Shown here: piece after piece, positions 1-10,083 of the stretch | How the letters are laid out: the number at the start of each line of letters is the position of its first letter | Position numbering within the stretch: the first letter of the stretch is position 1 | NCBI RefSeq assembly: GCF_000719475.1 | Contig: NZ_JOGO01000050.1 | Location: 13,781 to 77,780, forward strand | Direction of reading: 5' to 3' | Origin: Streptomyces sp. NRRL F-5630 | Lineage (GTDB): Bacteria > Actinomycetota > Actinomycetes > Streptomycetales > Streptomycetaceae | DNA: 64,000 bases | The notes under the pieces: model-generated | What the model saw: the letters and a program-made list of their open reading frames with translations, nothing else | Told to the model about the DNA's origin: nothing | Database searches by the model: none | Made by a program: the position numbers and the translations under genes

Positions 1-2
1 CG

Positions 3-1322
3 CTCGACTCCGGCATCGCCCTCGCCCGCCGGGTCGTGGCCTTCTGGGTGCGCTGGATCTCGCGCCTCTACCTCGTCTACCTCCTGGTCGTCGTCCTGTT
101 GTTCACCGTCGTCCTGGGCGGGAGTGCCTTCTTCGGCGACACCCTCTTCTCCGGAACCCTGGTGCTGGCGCGCCTCTCCGCCTTCCTCACCCTGTGCGTG
201 TTCGGCGGCATCGTCGCCTGTGTGGCCCTGCGGCGCGGGCAGTTCGCCCGCGTGGTGAGCGAGGAACTCTCCCCGGCCCGCTTCCCCCACGCCTCCGGCG
301 ACCCCGCCGAGACCGCCGCGGGCGAACGCCTCGTCCGTCTGCGGGCCAGGCTCCGCGCCGAACAGCACCAGCCGCTCGTGATGTACGAGGAGGACTGGCC
401 CTTCCTCGGCTTCGGCACCCCGTTCCGCACCTGGTCGCTCGCCATCGAGCTGCGCCCGCGCGGCGACCGCACGCCCGTACCGCTCGACAACGGTGAGATC
501 CTGCGCCGCATCGTCCCGCTCGTCGAGGCGCTGCGCGTCCCCTCGACGCGCCGGGACCCGGCGGTCGCCGGGGCCGTCATCGACCGGCTGCGTGAACTCC
601 GCGTGGACGAGTGCGTGTTCCTGCCGGCCGACGGCATCCAGTTCCGCGACGCGGCACCGTACACACCGGAGGCGTTCGAGGCGCACCGGTCGGCGGCGCT
701 CGAAGAGGGCGGCGAGGCGCGCCGGCACTTCCTGCGCATCCGCGTCGGCGGCTGGGACGAGGGCCTCGTCGTCACCGTCTTCGTCCGGGTGCACACGCAG
801 GGCGGGATGCTCATGGCGGAGTTCGCGCCGCATGTCCTCCCGCCGGTGCGGCGCGCCTACCGGCTCGCCGAGCGCGACGCGCGCCGCCACCGGGCGCTCA
901 CCACGGTGGGTCACGTGGCCTGGGCGATCGTGCACACCCCGGCCTCCTTCGGGCACGCCGCGCGCACACTCGGCGGCTGGCTCCGCGGCGAACTGCTGCG
1001 CCTCTTCGCCGGTTACGCGGGCGCCCCGGCCGAGGGGCCCTCGGCCGCGGTGCGGGAACTCGGCACCGACGAGGACCTCTCGCTCTTCCAGGAGATGGAC
1101 CTCGACCGCTACCTCAAGACGATCCAGGACCGCGTGGCGAGCGGAGTACGCACGGCGCTGCGTGAAGCCGGCTGGGCCACCGACGAGTTCGACCAGAGGA
1201 TCGTCCACGTCGCGAACGGCGGCGTCTACATCGACTCCGCCCGGGACAGCGCCATCGGTATCGGCAATGACAACACGATCAGCCACACGGCGAACGGCCA
1301 GGGGGCGAGGAAGAATGACTGA
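3..1322 (+). CDS. Membrane protein of unknown function with C-terminal RHIM/BASS-like motif (5' partial)
   Basis: The reading frame is open to the left edge of the window, so the true start is probably outside; GTG at 36 is the first in-window start. Two hydrophobic segments lie near the N-terminus (residues about 10-35 and 45-65 counted from GTG 36), followed by a soluble domain with a conserved-looking block around EEDWPFLGFGTPFRTW and a second around RIRVGGWDEGLVVTVFVRVH. I do not recognise an enzyme. The last 40 residues contain IDSARDSAIGIGNDNTISHT, which lines up with the N-terminus of the next gene. The stop overlaps the next start by 8 bases, which indicates translational coupling. 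The soluble part resembles uncharacterised actinobacterial membrane proteins, but the family name is unknown to me. Confidence 0.75.
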   Translation, partial: LDSGIALARRVVAFWVRWISRLYLVYLLVVVLLFTVVLGGSAFFGDTLFSGTLVLARLSAFLTLCVFGGIVACVALRRGQFARVVSEELSPARFPHASGDPAETAAGERLVRLRARLRAEQHQPLVMYEEDWPFLGFGTPFRTWSLAIELRPRGDRTPVPLDNGEILRRIVPLVEALRVPSTRRDPAVAGAVIDRLRELRVDECVFLPADGIQFRDAAPYTPEAFEAHRSAALEEGGEARRHFLRIRVGGWDEGLVVTVFVRVHTQGGMLMAEFAPHVLPPVRRAYRLAERDARRHRALTTVGHVAWAIVHTPASFGHAARTLGGWLRGELLRLFAGYAGAPAEGPSAAVRELGTDEDLSLFQEMDLDRYLKTIQDRVASGVRTALREAGWATDEFDQRIVHVANGGVYIDSARDSAIGIGNDNTISHTANGQGARKND

Positions 1323-1698
1323 GGAAGCGGACCGGGCCCGGAGCACACCGGCCGTCCACATCGGCTCCGTCGAGGGCAGCGCCTTCGCGATCGGCGACGG
1401 GAACCACGTCTCGTACGGGCGGGGCGGGACGGCGGCCGCCGACGAGGCGCAGGCCGCGCTCCTCGCCGCCGTCGCCGCGCTGCGTGCGGACCTCGCGCGC
1501 TTCACCGAGACCCCGCACACCGTGGCTCTCGACGCCGAACTCGCGGCCGTCGAGAGTGAGATCACCGAAGGGGGTGCCGCTTCGGGGGGTCGCCTCGCGC
1601 GGCTGCGCGAGGCCGTCGATGTCGCAGGCCCGCTCGTCGCCGCCCTCGCCTCGGGGACAGCGGTCCTCCAGTCGCTCGCCCCACTCCTGGGGGCTTGA
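1315..1698 (+). CDS. Small protein with N-terminal amyloid-like motif and helical DUF5955-like domain
   Basis: 127 residues from ATG 1315, which overlaps the end of the upstream gene. Residues about 16-35 (IGSVEGSAFAIGDGNHVSYG) match the C-terminal motif of the upstream membrane protein in spacing and key residues (S-A-x-x-I-G-x-x-N-x-x-S). The rest is predicted helical: an Ala/Leu-rich coiled-coil-like segment (about 45-75), a hinge containing ITEGGAASGG, and a hydrophobic C-terminal helix. This layout resembles the actinobacterial DUF5955 family by eye. The pattern of one short motif shared by two adjacent proteins is what is known for amyloid-type signalling pairs in bacteria; the function here is inference. 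No catalytic residues are visible. Confidence 0.75.
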   Translation: MTEEADRARSTPAVHIGSVEGSAFAIGDGNHVSYGRGGTAAADEAQAALLAAVAALRADLARFTETPHTVALDAELAAVESEITEGGAASGGRLARLREAVDVAGPLVAALASGTAVLQSLAPLLGA

Positions 1699-1700
1699 GC

Positions 1701-2627
1701 GTGGCGCCCGGGAGGCCGCGCTGGAACGCGTCCGCGCAGCGTTGGGAGCACGGCCGCTCCGCGGCCGCCTCCGCGCCGGTCCGCGAGGCGGCCCCGTACG
1801 TGGTCGCGCCCGCGCGGAAGGCCCGGCCATTCCCCGACGAGACCGTGCTCCCGTCCGTCACCTGGGACCCGGGGCCGCCGTCCTCACCGTCCGGGGGCCC
1901 GCCCCGGTGGCGCGACAGACGCGCGCTCACGCTGGCGACGGCCGTCGTGGTCGCCGCCGGGGCGGTCGTGCTCACCTGGTCCCTGCTCGCCAAGGGGGAC
2001 GACCCGGCGGCGCACCGCCCGGCGGGGACCACTGTCGCGCCATCGGCCGCCGAGGAGGGCGACCCGTACGGCGAGTACCCCTACGAGGAGGCCCCGTCCG
2101 ACGACGAACAGCCGGAGAGCGAACGGTCGGACGAAGCGGGTGACGAGCCGTCCGCAGACGCCTCCGCCCTTCCCGATGGCTTCGTCACCGCCGACGACCC
2201 CGCCGGATACGCGCTCGCCGTGCCCGGGGACTGGGAGCGCAGCGAGAAGGACGCCAGTGTCTACTACACCTCGCCCGACGGGCTGAGCCTGCTCCAGGTC
2301 TTCGAGATCACCGGCGAGGGGCTCACCCCCGAGGACGCCCTCACCGCATCCTCGGACGATCTGCGCGCCCGCACGGAGCGGTACGAGCAGATCACGCTCG
2401 GCCCGACGCGGCCCGGCCGCGAGAATCCGGCGGGCGATGAGGCCGAACTCGTCTATTCGTACTACAACAGGAAGACGGGCGGCACCCGCCTCGGCATCGA
2501 ACGCGCCTTCACCGCGAGCGACGGGAAGCGCTACGCGGTCCTCGCGGCGGCCCCCGACGAGACGGAGAAGACACAACGCAAGGTGCTGGAGACGGCGTTG
2601 GCCCATTTCGAGCCGCCGAGCGATTGA
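1701..2627 (+). CDS. Single-pass membrane protein with C-terminal extracytoplasmic domain, unknown function
   Basis: GTG 1701 lies two bases after the upstream stop; a TTG at 1695 overlapping that stop is an alternative, so the gene is coupled to the two before it. Residues about 70-90 form one transmembrane helix preceded by arginines, followed by an acidic Glu/Asp/Ser-rich linker (about 105-150) and a folded domain starting near DGFVTADDPAGYALAVPGDW. That domain resembles the extracellular C-terminal domains found on some Streptomyces Ser/Thr kinases and lipoproteins, but no kinase is attached. With the two upstream genes it completes a membrane-associated unit. Role unknown. Confidence 0.7.
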   Translation: MAPGRPRWNASAQRWEHGRSAAASAPVREAAPYVVAPARKARPFPDETVLPSVTWDPGPPSSPSGGPPRWRDRRALTLATAVVVAAGAVVLTWSLLAKGDDPAAHRPAGTTVAPSAAEEGDPYGEYPYEEAPSDDEQPESERSDEAGDEPSADASALPDGFVTADDPAGYALAVPGDWERSEKDASVYYTSPDGLSLLQVFEITGEGLTPEDALTASSDDLRARTERYEQITLGPTRPGRENPAGDEAELVYSYYNRKTGGTRLGIERAFTASDGKRYAVLAAAPDETEKTQRKVLETALAHFEPPSD

Positions 2628-2658
2628 TCCGGGCCGAGCGCCGTCCGCACACTCCGCG

Positions 2659-3162
2659 TCAGCCCGCGTGGTCGCCCGGGGTGTAGTGGCCCGGCACGTT
2701 GCGGCACGTCACGCTCAGCCGGTTCCACGCGTTGATGACCGTGATCGCGCCGACGAGCTGGGCCAGTTCGCGTGGCTCGAAGACCGCCGCCGCCTTCGCC
2801 CAGACCTCGTCGGGGACGAAGCCGTCGGTGAGGACCGTGATGGCCTCGGTCAGTTCGATCGCGGCGATCTCGCGCGCCGTGTAGTAGTGCTTCGACTCCT
2901 CCCAGGCGCTGAGCTGCACGATCCGCTCGACCGACTCGCCCGCGGCGAGCGCGTCCTTCGTGTGCATGTCCAGGCAGTACGCACAGTGGTTGAGCTGCGA
3001 GGCGCGGATGCGGACCAGCTCGGCGAGCGAGGGCTCGATGCCGCCGTGCGAGGCGGTCTCCAGGCGCATCATCGCGCGGTAGAACTCGGGCGCGAGTTTC
3101 GCGAAGTTCAGGCGGGGCGTGTGCTCGGGGAGGGTGGCGGTGGTGTTCTCGTGCGTCGTCAT
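2659..3162 (-). CDS. Carboxymuconolactone decarboxylase / AhpD-like protein
   Basis: A 167-residue protein of the CMD/AhpD fold. The redox motif is visible as SQLNHCAYCLDMHTKDA (CxxC followed by His), preceded by the helix ELVRIRAS, the arrangement used by alkylhydroperoxidase-type members. It probably acts in the cytoplasm as a peroxidase or peroxiredoxin-like thiol protein; the substrate cannot be read from sequence. ATG 3162 was chosen because a more upstream in-frame start would run into the divergent regulator. Only 46 bases separate the two starts, so the MocR-type regulator is the likely controller. The C-terminal helix with VINAWNRL is typical of the family. Confidence 0.9.
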   Translation of the reverse strand: MTTHENTTATLPEHTPRLNFAKLAPEFYRAMMRLETASHGGIEPSLAELVRIRASQLNHCAYCLDMHTKDALAAGESVERIVQLSAWEESKHYYTAREIAAIELTEAITVLTDGFVPDEVWAKAAAVFEPRELAQLVGAITVINAWNRLSVTCRNVPGHYTPGDHAG

Positions 3163-3208
3163 GCGTCCACCGTAGGAGCGCGGCGGCCCAGGAGTATGGT
3201 CCATTCCC
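3163..3208. promoter_or_regulatory. Short divergent promoter region, possibly giving leaderless transcripts
   Basis: Forty-six bases separate the AhpD-like gene and the MocR gene. On the plus strand a TATGGT hexamer at 3195-3200 lies 8 bases before GTG 3209. On the minus strand a TACGGT hexamer lies 6 bases before ATG 3162. Both fit TANNNT -10 elements placed for leaderless mRNAs, and neither start has a Shine-Dalgarno sequence. No convincing -35 is visible. Confidence 0.35.
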
Positions 3209-4615
3209 GTGGCGAACGAGTGGGCCAATCAGGGCCTCGACCTGCATCTCGACACCGGCCCGGACGTGCCGCGCGGCACCGTGCGGGCCCGGCTCATGGC
3301 CGCGCTGCGCGAGGCGGTGCGGAGCGGACGGCTCGCGCCCGGCACCCGGCTGCCCTCCTCGCGGCAGCTCGCCGCCGATCTCGGCCTCGCGCGCAACACC
3401 GTCGCCGACGCCTACGCCGAGCTGGTCGCCGAGGGCTGGCTCACCGCCCGGCAGGGCTCCGGCACCCGCGTCGCTGCCCGCACCGCGCCCGTACGGCGGC
3501 AGGCGTCCCGCCCGCGACGCCCCGCCCCGCTCCCGCTGCACGACCTGCGCCCCGGCAGCCCCGACCTCACGGCGTTCCCGCGCGCCGCGTGGCTCAGGGC
3601 CGCCCGCCAGGCCCTCGACCAGGCCCCGGCGAGCGCGTTCGGCTGGCCGGGCACGGGCCGCGAGGAGCTGCGCACGGCGCTCGCCGAGTACCTGGCACGC
3701 GTCCGGGGCGTGCGCGCGGACCCCGGGCGGATTCTCGTCACGGCCGGGTTCACCCAGGGCCTGCGGCAGCTCCTGCCGCGACTGCGGGAGCGCGGGGTCC
3801 GTACCGTCGCGGTCGAGTCGTACGGGCTGTGGGTGCACTGGGAGGTCCTGCGGGAGGCCGGGATGCGGGTCGTCGTGCTCCCCTTCGACGCCGGCGGCAC
3901 CGTCCCCGTCCCGCCGCCCGGCACGCAGGCGGTGCTCCTCACGCCGAGCCACCAGTTCCCCACCGGTGGCGCGCTGCTGCCGGAGCGCAGGGCCGCGCTC
4001 GTGGACTGGGCGCGGGCGCACGACGGGCTGGTCCTGGAGGACGACTACGACGGGGAGTTCCGCTACGACCGGCAGCCCGTGGGCGCCTTGCAGGGGCTCG
4101 ACCCGGAGCGGGTCGTGCACCTGGGCACGACGAGCAAGTCCCTCGCGACCGGGCTGCGGCTCGGGTGGGCGGTCCTGCCCGCCGCGCTCGCGACCGGGTC
4201 CCTCGCGCCGCAGACGGGCTGGGGCGGTACGACGTGGGAGCCCGGGGTCATGGACCAGCTGACCTTCGCGGCCTTCCTGCGCTCCGGCGCCTACGACCGG
4301 CACGTACGGGCCATGAGGCTGCGCTACCGGCGGCGCAGGGACGCCCTCGTCGCCGCCGTCGCCGCGCGCGCCCCCGGGGTCGGCGTGAGCGGGATCGCGG
4401 CCGGGCTGCACGCGGTGCTGCGCCTCCCGCCGGGCAGCGAGCCCGCCGTCCTGCGCGCCGCCGCCTGGGAACGCCTCGCCCTCACCGACCTCGGCGGGTT
4501 CCGCCACCCGGACGCCGGACTCCCGCCGGAGGATGCCCTGGTCGTCGGCTACGCGACCCCGCCGGAACACGCCTGGCCCTCGGCTCTGGAGGCGCTGTGC
4601 CGGGTGCTGCCGTGA
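3209..4615 (+). CDS. MocR/PdxR-family transcriptional regulator (GntR HTH + aminotransferase domain)
   Basis: 468 residues in two domains. Residues about 20-95 are a GntR winged helix with LPSSRQLAADLGLARNTV as recognition region. Residues about 110-468 are a fold-type I aminotransferase-like domain, with LEDDYDGEFRY and the PLP-lysine segment LGTTSKSLATGLRLGW. Members use PLP or an amine as effector and are cytoplasmic DNA-binding dimers. Divergent orientation and shared promoter region point to control of the AhpD-like gene and of itself. GTG 3209 is used; the N-terminus before the HTH is short, as usual. The PdxR versus other MocR subtype is not decided, and no pyridoxal synthase genes are adjacent. 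Confidence 0.92.
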   Translation: MANEWANQGLDLHLDTGPDVPRGTVRARLMAALREAVRSGRLAPGTRLPSSRQLAADLGLARNTVADAYAELVAEGWLTARQGSGTRVAARTAPVRRQASRPRRPAPLPLHDLRPGSPDLTAFPRAAWLRAARQALDQAPASAFGWPGTGREELRTALAEYLARVRGVRADPGRILVTAGFTQGLRQLLPRLRERGVRTVAVESYGLWVHWEVLREAGMRVVVLPFDAGGTVPVPPPGTQAVLLTPSHQFPTGGALLPERRAALVDWARAHDGLVLEDDYDGEFRYDRQPVGALQGLDPERVVHLGTTSKSLATGLRLGWAVLPAALATGSLAPQTGWGGTTWEPGVMDQLTFAAFLRSGAYDRHVRAMRLRYRRRRDALVAAVAARAPGVGVSGIAAGLHAVLRLPPGSEPAVLRAAAWERLALTDLGGFRHPDAGLPPEDALVVGYATPPEHAWPSALEALCRVLP

Positions 4616-4746
4616 GGCGGGAATCCCTCGCGCGCTGACGGTGGCGCGAACCCGCCCCCGCTTCTAGGCTGTGCGGTGATTTCGGGGTACACGCGGACGG
4701 GTGCCGCAGAGGTGCGCGTACGCGACGGAACACACGGGGGAACAGC

Positions 4747-5142
4747 ATGACCACGACCGACCCGGCAGCCGCGCCCGCCGAGGCCCTCCGCCCGCGCCGG
4801 CTGCGCTCCAGCACCGTCGTACTCGGCGGCATGGGGCTGCTCGCCGTCGCCCTCTCCGCCTGCGGCTCCGATCCCGACCGCCGCTGCGTCGACCGCGACA
4901 GCTACACCGTCGACGGCTACAAGGTCCTGGCCGACAAGAACTGCCGTACGACGAGCGGCGGTCACGGGGCGAGGAGCAAGGCGGGCGCGAAGGGCGCCGC
5001 GGCCGTCCGGCCCGCCTGGTACTACGGCTCCGAGGCGAAGAGCGGGCGCGCGGACTACGGCACCTTCTCGCAGGACAGCGCGATCCAGCGCGGCGGCCTC
5101 GGCTGCGACGACGACGACAACGGCGGCGGGTACGGGGGCTGA
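4747..5142 (+). CDS. Putative lipoprotein, YgiB-like partner of the downstream ATP-grasp enzyme
   Basis: 131 residues with a positively charged N-terminus, hydrophobic stretch and lipobox-like LSAC near residue 39, then Cys-containing segments (CVDRDSYTVDG, KNCRTT) and a Gly/Asp-rich tail. The signal region is long because the first 20 residues are hydrophilic. The ATP-grasp gene starts 24 bases downstream. A lipoprotein of this size next to a YgiC-type glutathionylspermidine-synthase-like enzyme parallels the ygiB-ygiC arrangement of enterobacteria; that link rests on context, not clear sequence identity. Function unknown; probably on the outer face of the membrane. Confidence 0.7.
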   Translation: MTTTDPAAAPAEALRPRRLRSSTVVLGGMGLLAVALSACGSDPDRRCVDRDSYTVDGYKVLADKNCRTTSGGHGARSKAGAKGAAAVRPAWYYGSEAKSGRADYGTFSQDSAIQRGGLGCDDDDNGGGYGG

Positions 5143-5166
5143 AGCGGGACCGGACGAGCACCGATC

Positions 5167-6357
5167 ATGGAACGCCGCACCATCGAGCCGCGCCCGGGGT
5201 GGCAGGAGACGGTCGAGGAACAGGGCCTCATCTACCCGCTGACCCGCTACCCCGACGGCGGGTTCCGCCCCTACTGGGATGAGAGCGCGTACTACGTCTT
5301 CACGCTGCCCGAGGTCGAGGCGCTGGAGGAGACGGTCGAGGAGCTGCACGGGCTGTGCCTCGCGGCGGCGGAGCACATCGTCGCCCACGACCGCTTCGCC
5401 GACCTCGGCCTCACCGACGCGCGCCAGACGGAGCTGGTCGCCGAGTCCTGGCGTCGCCGCGCCGAACTCCCGTCCCTCTACGGTCGCTTCGACCTGCGGT
5501 ACGACGGCCGGGGGCCCGCGAAGCTCCTGGAGTACAACGCGGACACGCCGACCTCGCTCGTCGAGGCGGCGAGCCCGCAGTGGTTCTGGATGGAGGAGCG
5601 CTTCCCGGGCGCCGACCAGTGGAACTCGCTCCACGAACGCCTCGTCGCGGCCTGGCGCCGCCAGGCGAAGCTCCTCCCGCCGGGGCCCGTGCACTTCGCC
5701 CACTCGGTCTCGGACATCCTCGGCGAGGACCTCATGACCGTCGCCTACCTGCGCGAGACCGCCGCGCAGGCCGGGCTCGACACCGAGGCGATCGCCGTCG
5801 AGGACATCGGCTGGGACCCGCTCTCGCACCGCTTCGTCGACCTCAGACTCCGTTTCGTGCGGAGCTGCTTCAAGCTCTATCCCTGGGAGTGGCTCGCGCG
5901 CGACCGCTTCGCGCCGCACGTGCGGGAGACGCTGGACAACGGGGGAGGCACGGGCTCGACGATGTGGATCGAGCCCGCCTGGAAGATGCTCCTGTCCAAC
6001 AAGGCGCTCCTCGCGATCCTCTGGGAGCTCTTCCCCGGCCACCCCAACCTGCTGCCCGCCTACCTCGACGGGCCGCGCGAACTCGCCACGAGGGGCGGCT
6101 ACGCGGCGAAGCCGCTCTTCGGCCGCGAGGGCGCGGGCGTCACGCTCCACGAACCGGGCACCCCGCCCCGCCGGCGCGCCGAGGGCGAGGACCTGCTGTG
6201 CTACCAGGCCCTCGCCCCGCTCCCCGACTTCGACGGGAACAAGGTCGTGCTCGGGGCGTGGGTCGTCGAGGACGAGGCCGCCGGACTCGGCATCCGCGAG
6301 TCCTCGGGCCTCGTCACCGACGAGTACGCGCGCTTCCTGCCGCACGTGATCCTGTAG
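5167..6357 (+). CDS. Glutathionylspermidine synthase-like ATP-grasp protein (YgiC/YjfC family)
   Basis: 396 residues, the usual length of the stand-alone GSP synthase C-terminal-domain family. Visible family landmarks are the N-terminal RPGWQETVEEQGLIYP, the ATP-grasp segment FDLRYDGRGPAKLLEYNADTP, the block MWIEPAWKMLLSNKALLAIL and KPLFGREGAGVTL (lysine plus glycine-rich ATP loop). The family ligates an amine to a carboxyl via acyl phosphate; since actinomycetes lack glutathione, the true substrate is probably another peptide or polyamine conjugate. It is probably co-transcribed with the preceding lipoprotein gene. ATG 5167 is the first start and gives a full N-terminus. Confidence 0.9.
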   Translation: MERRTIEPRPGWQETVEEQGLIYPLTRYPDGGFRPYWDESAYYVFTLPEVEALEETVEELHGLCLAAAEHIVAHDRFADLGLTDARQTELVAESWRRRAELPSLYGRFDLRYDGRGPAKLLEYNADTPTSLVEAASPQWFWMEERFPGADQWNSLHERLVAAWRRQAKLLPPGPVHFAHSVSDILGEDLMTVAYLRETAAQAGLDTEAIAVEDIGWDPLSHRFVDLRLRFVRSCFKLYPWEWLARDRFAPHVRETLDNGGGTGSTMWIEPAWKMLLSNKALLAILWELFPGHPNLLPAYLDGPRELATRGGYAAKPLFGREGAGVTLHEPGTPPRRRAEGEDLLCYQALAPLPDFDGNKVVLGAWVVEDEAAGLGIRESSGLVTDEYARFLPHVIL

Positions 6358-6390
6358 CGCGGTCGGGGGAAGCGCCCGTGACAGCGTGGG

Positions 6391-7152
6391 TCAGTGGAAG
6401 TGCCCGTGGCGCCCCAGGGTCGTCACCGGCCCGGCCCCGGGCCTCGTCCACTGCGGCGTGGGGCGGCTGGTCTCGCCCCACCCGGCCGTCCCCTCGGCGT
6501 CCGTGCGCCAGTACCAGCACGGCTCGTTACCCTCGGGCCACCCCTCCGGGGTCTCCTCCCAGACCTCGCCGCGCCCGTACGGCGTCCGGTCCAGGAGCGC
6601 GAACGTCCCGCTGAACGCCTCGTTGCCGCGCCCTGTCGTCGTGTACGTGAGGAAGACGCGGTCCCCGTCGCGCAGGAACGCCGACAGGTTCCCCATGCCG
6701 CCGCCGACAGGCACGCCCGTGTCGCGCAGCGAGTACCACGGCTGGCGGTACCCCATGAACTCCGCGTACGGGCCCAGTTCCTCCCAGGCGCCGGAGGCCA
6801 GGAAGGCGAAGGAGACGCCGCGCGTCTCCAGGTAGGGCGTCGTGACCTGGAGGTGCCAGGCCGCGTTCGTGCACCCCTCGCACTGGCCCTGCGGCGGCGC
6901 GCCCTCGTACCACATGTGCTGGTAGGTGAGCAGTTCGTTCCGTCCGTCGAAGAGGTCGAGGAAGGGCACGGGCCCCTGGGCGCCGACCACTTCGGCCCTC
7001 CCGTCGACCTCGGTCATCGGCAGCCGGCGCCGCGCCGCCGCGAGCGCGTCGCCCTCGTGCGTGTACGCCTTCTCACGCACGAGCAGCGCGTCCCTGGCCT
7101 GCTGCCAGGTCTCCCTGTCCACCACGGGCGGCTGGGCGGGGGGTGTCGTCAT
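6391..7152 (-). CDS. DUF899 family thioredoxin-like protein
   Basis: 253 residues matching the DUF899 pattern: N-terminal helix with REKAYTHEGDALAAARRRLP, then FLDLFDGRNELLTYQHMWY, CEGCTNAAWH at the thioredoxin active-site position and a C-terminal tryptophan-rich part. The family has a thioredoxin-like fold; enzymatic role not established. It is encoded on the same strand as the ornithine aminotransferase gene upstream but 132 bases away, so co-transcription is uncertain. The convergent ATP-grasp gene ends 33 bases from its stop. ATG 7152 is supported by the family N-terminus starting soon after. Confidence 0.88.
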   Translation of the reverse strand: MTTPPAQPPVVDRETWQQARDALLVREKAYTHEGDALAAARRRLPMTEVDGRAEVVGAQGPVPFLDLFDGRNELLTYQHMWYEGAPPQGQCEGCTNAAWHLQVTTPYLETRGVSFAFLASGAWEELGPYAEFMGYRQPWYSLRDTGVPVGGGMGNLSAFLRDGDRVFLTYTTTGRGNEAFSGTFALLDRTPYGRGEVWEETPEGWPEGNEPCWYWRTDAEGTAGWGETSRPTPQWTRPGAGPVTTLGRHGHFH

Positions 7153-7284
7153 GGGTGTCCTCCGTCGTGTCGGGTCTGCAGGAGGGACCGGTGCGGCGGG
7201 CGGAACTCATCGGTCCGCGGAACGGCCCCTCCGGGGGGTGAGGGCGGGGCGGGCCCCGGGAGACGCCCGTCGGGGCGGCGGGGC

Positions 7285-8493
7285 TCAGCCGACCACTGCC
7301 GCGAGCTGGTCGAGCCCCCAGTCCAGGTCCTCCTCGCTGATCACGAGCGGCGGCGCGAGCCGGATCGTCGACCCGTGCGTGTCCTTCACGAGGACCCTGC
7401 GGTCCAGGAGCTTCTCGGACAGCTCGCGGCCCGTGCCGAACGCGGGGTCCACGTCCACGCCCGCCCACAGCCCCCGCCCGCGCACCTGCTCGACCGCCCC
7501 GCCCCCCGCGACGAGTTCCGCGAGCCGCGCGTGCAGCCGCTCCCCGAGCCGCGCCGCGCGCGCCTGGAACTCACCGCTCTCCAGAAGCGCGATCACCTCG
7601 ATCGCCACCGCGCAGGCGAGCGGGTTCCCGCCGAACGTCGAGCCGTGCTCCCCAGGCCGGAAGACGCCGAGCACGTCCCAGTCGGCGACGACGGCCGAGA
7701 CCGGGACGACCCCGCCGCCGAGCGCCTTGCCGAGGAGGTACACGTCGGGGACGACGCCCTCGTGCTCGCAGGCGAAGGTACGGCCCGTGCGGCCCAGGCC
7801 CGACTGGATCTCGTCCGCCATGAGCAGCACTCCGCGCTCCCGCGTCAGCTCCCGCACCGCCGGGAGGTAGCCCTCCGGGGGGACCAGGACGCCCGCCTCG
7901 CCCTGGATGGGCTCGATGAGCACGGCGACGGTGTTGTCCGTCATCGCCTCGCGCAAAGCGGTGAGGTCCCCGTACGGGACGAGGTCGAAACCCGGCGTGT
8001 ACGGGCCGAAGTGGTGGCGGGCCTCGTGGTCGCTGGAGAAGCTGACGACCGTCGTCGTGCGGCCGTGGAAGTTGTTCCGCGCCACGACGATCTTCGCCGT
8101 GCCCTCGGGGACGCCCTTGACCTCGTAGCCCCACTTCCGCGCCGTCTTCACCGCCGTCTCGACCGCCTCGGCGCCCGTGTTCATCGGCAGTACGGCCTCC
8201 TTGCCGCACAGCGCGGCGAGCCGCGTGCAGAACTCGCCGAAGCGGTCGTGGTGGAAGGCGCGGGACGTGAGCGTGACCCGGTCGAGCTGGGCCTTCGCGG
8301 CGGCGATGAGGCGGGTGTTGCCGTGGCCGAAGTTGAGCGCCGAGTAGCCGGCGAGCATGTCGAGGTAGCGGACGCCCTCGATGTCGGTCATCCAGGCGCC
8401 CTCGGCGGAGGAGATGACGACGGGGAGCGGGTGGTAGTTGTGGGCGCCGTGTTCCTCGGCGCTGGCGATCTGCTGCTCGGTCTGGGTGGCCAT
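7285..8493 (-). CDS. rocD: Ornithine aminotransferase (ornithine-oxo-acid transaminase)
   Basis: Class III PLP-dependent aminotransferase of 402 residues that converts ornithine and 2-oxoglutarate to glutamate semialdehyde and glutamate. Visible are GYSALNFGHGNTRLIAAAKAQ near residue 60-80, LPMNTGAEAVETAVKTARKW, NNFHGRTTTVVSFS, LMADEIQSGLGRTG, the Schiff-base lysine in LLGKALGGGVVPVSA, and GEHGSTFGGNPLACAVA. ATG 8493 places the start just before the conserved N-terminus; a longer upstream extension in the same frame is very Gly/Pro-rich and implausible. No arginase or other rocD partner gene is adjacent. Confidence 0.93.
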   Translation of the reverse strand: MATQTEQQIASAEEHGAHNYHPLPVVISSAEGAWMTDIEGVRYLDMLAGYSALNFGHGNTRLIAAAKAQLDRVTLTSRAFHHDRFGEFCTRLAALCGKEAVLPMNTGAEAVETAVKTARKWGYEVKGVPEGTAKIVVARNNFHGRTTTVVSFSSDHEARHHFGPYTPGFDLVPYGDLTALREAMTDNTVAVLIEPIQGEAGVLVPPEGYLPAVRELTRERGVLLMADEIQSGLGRTGRTFACEHEGVVPDVYLLGKALGGGVVPVSAVVADWDVLGVFRPGEHGSTFGGNPLACAVAIEVIALLESGEFQARAARLGERLHARLAELVAGGGAVEQVRGRGLWAGVDVDPAFGTGRELSEKLLDRRVLVKDTHGSTIRLAPPLVISEEDLDWGLDQLAAVVG

Positions 8494-8579
8494 GGGTGCG
8501 GGCTCCGTCCGTCGGGCGCTACGGGGTACGCCTCTCTGTACCGCCGCGGACGGGCGGAGCGCCGCAACTTCGCCGGAAT

Positions 8580-10083
<1,504 letters not shown>

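Noticed and set aside
2531..4570. 679-codon minus-strand open frame
   Set aside because: Antisense to the MocR gene, which has clear HTH and PLP motifs in its own frame.
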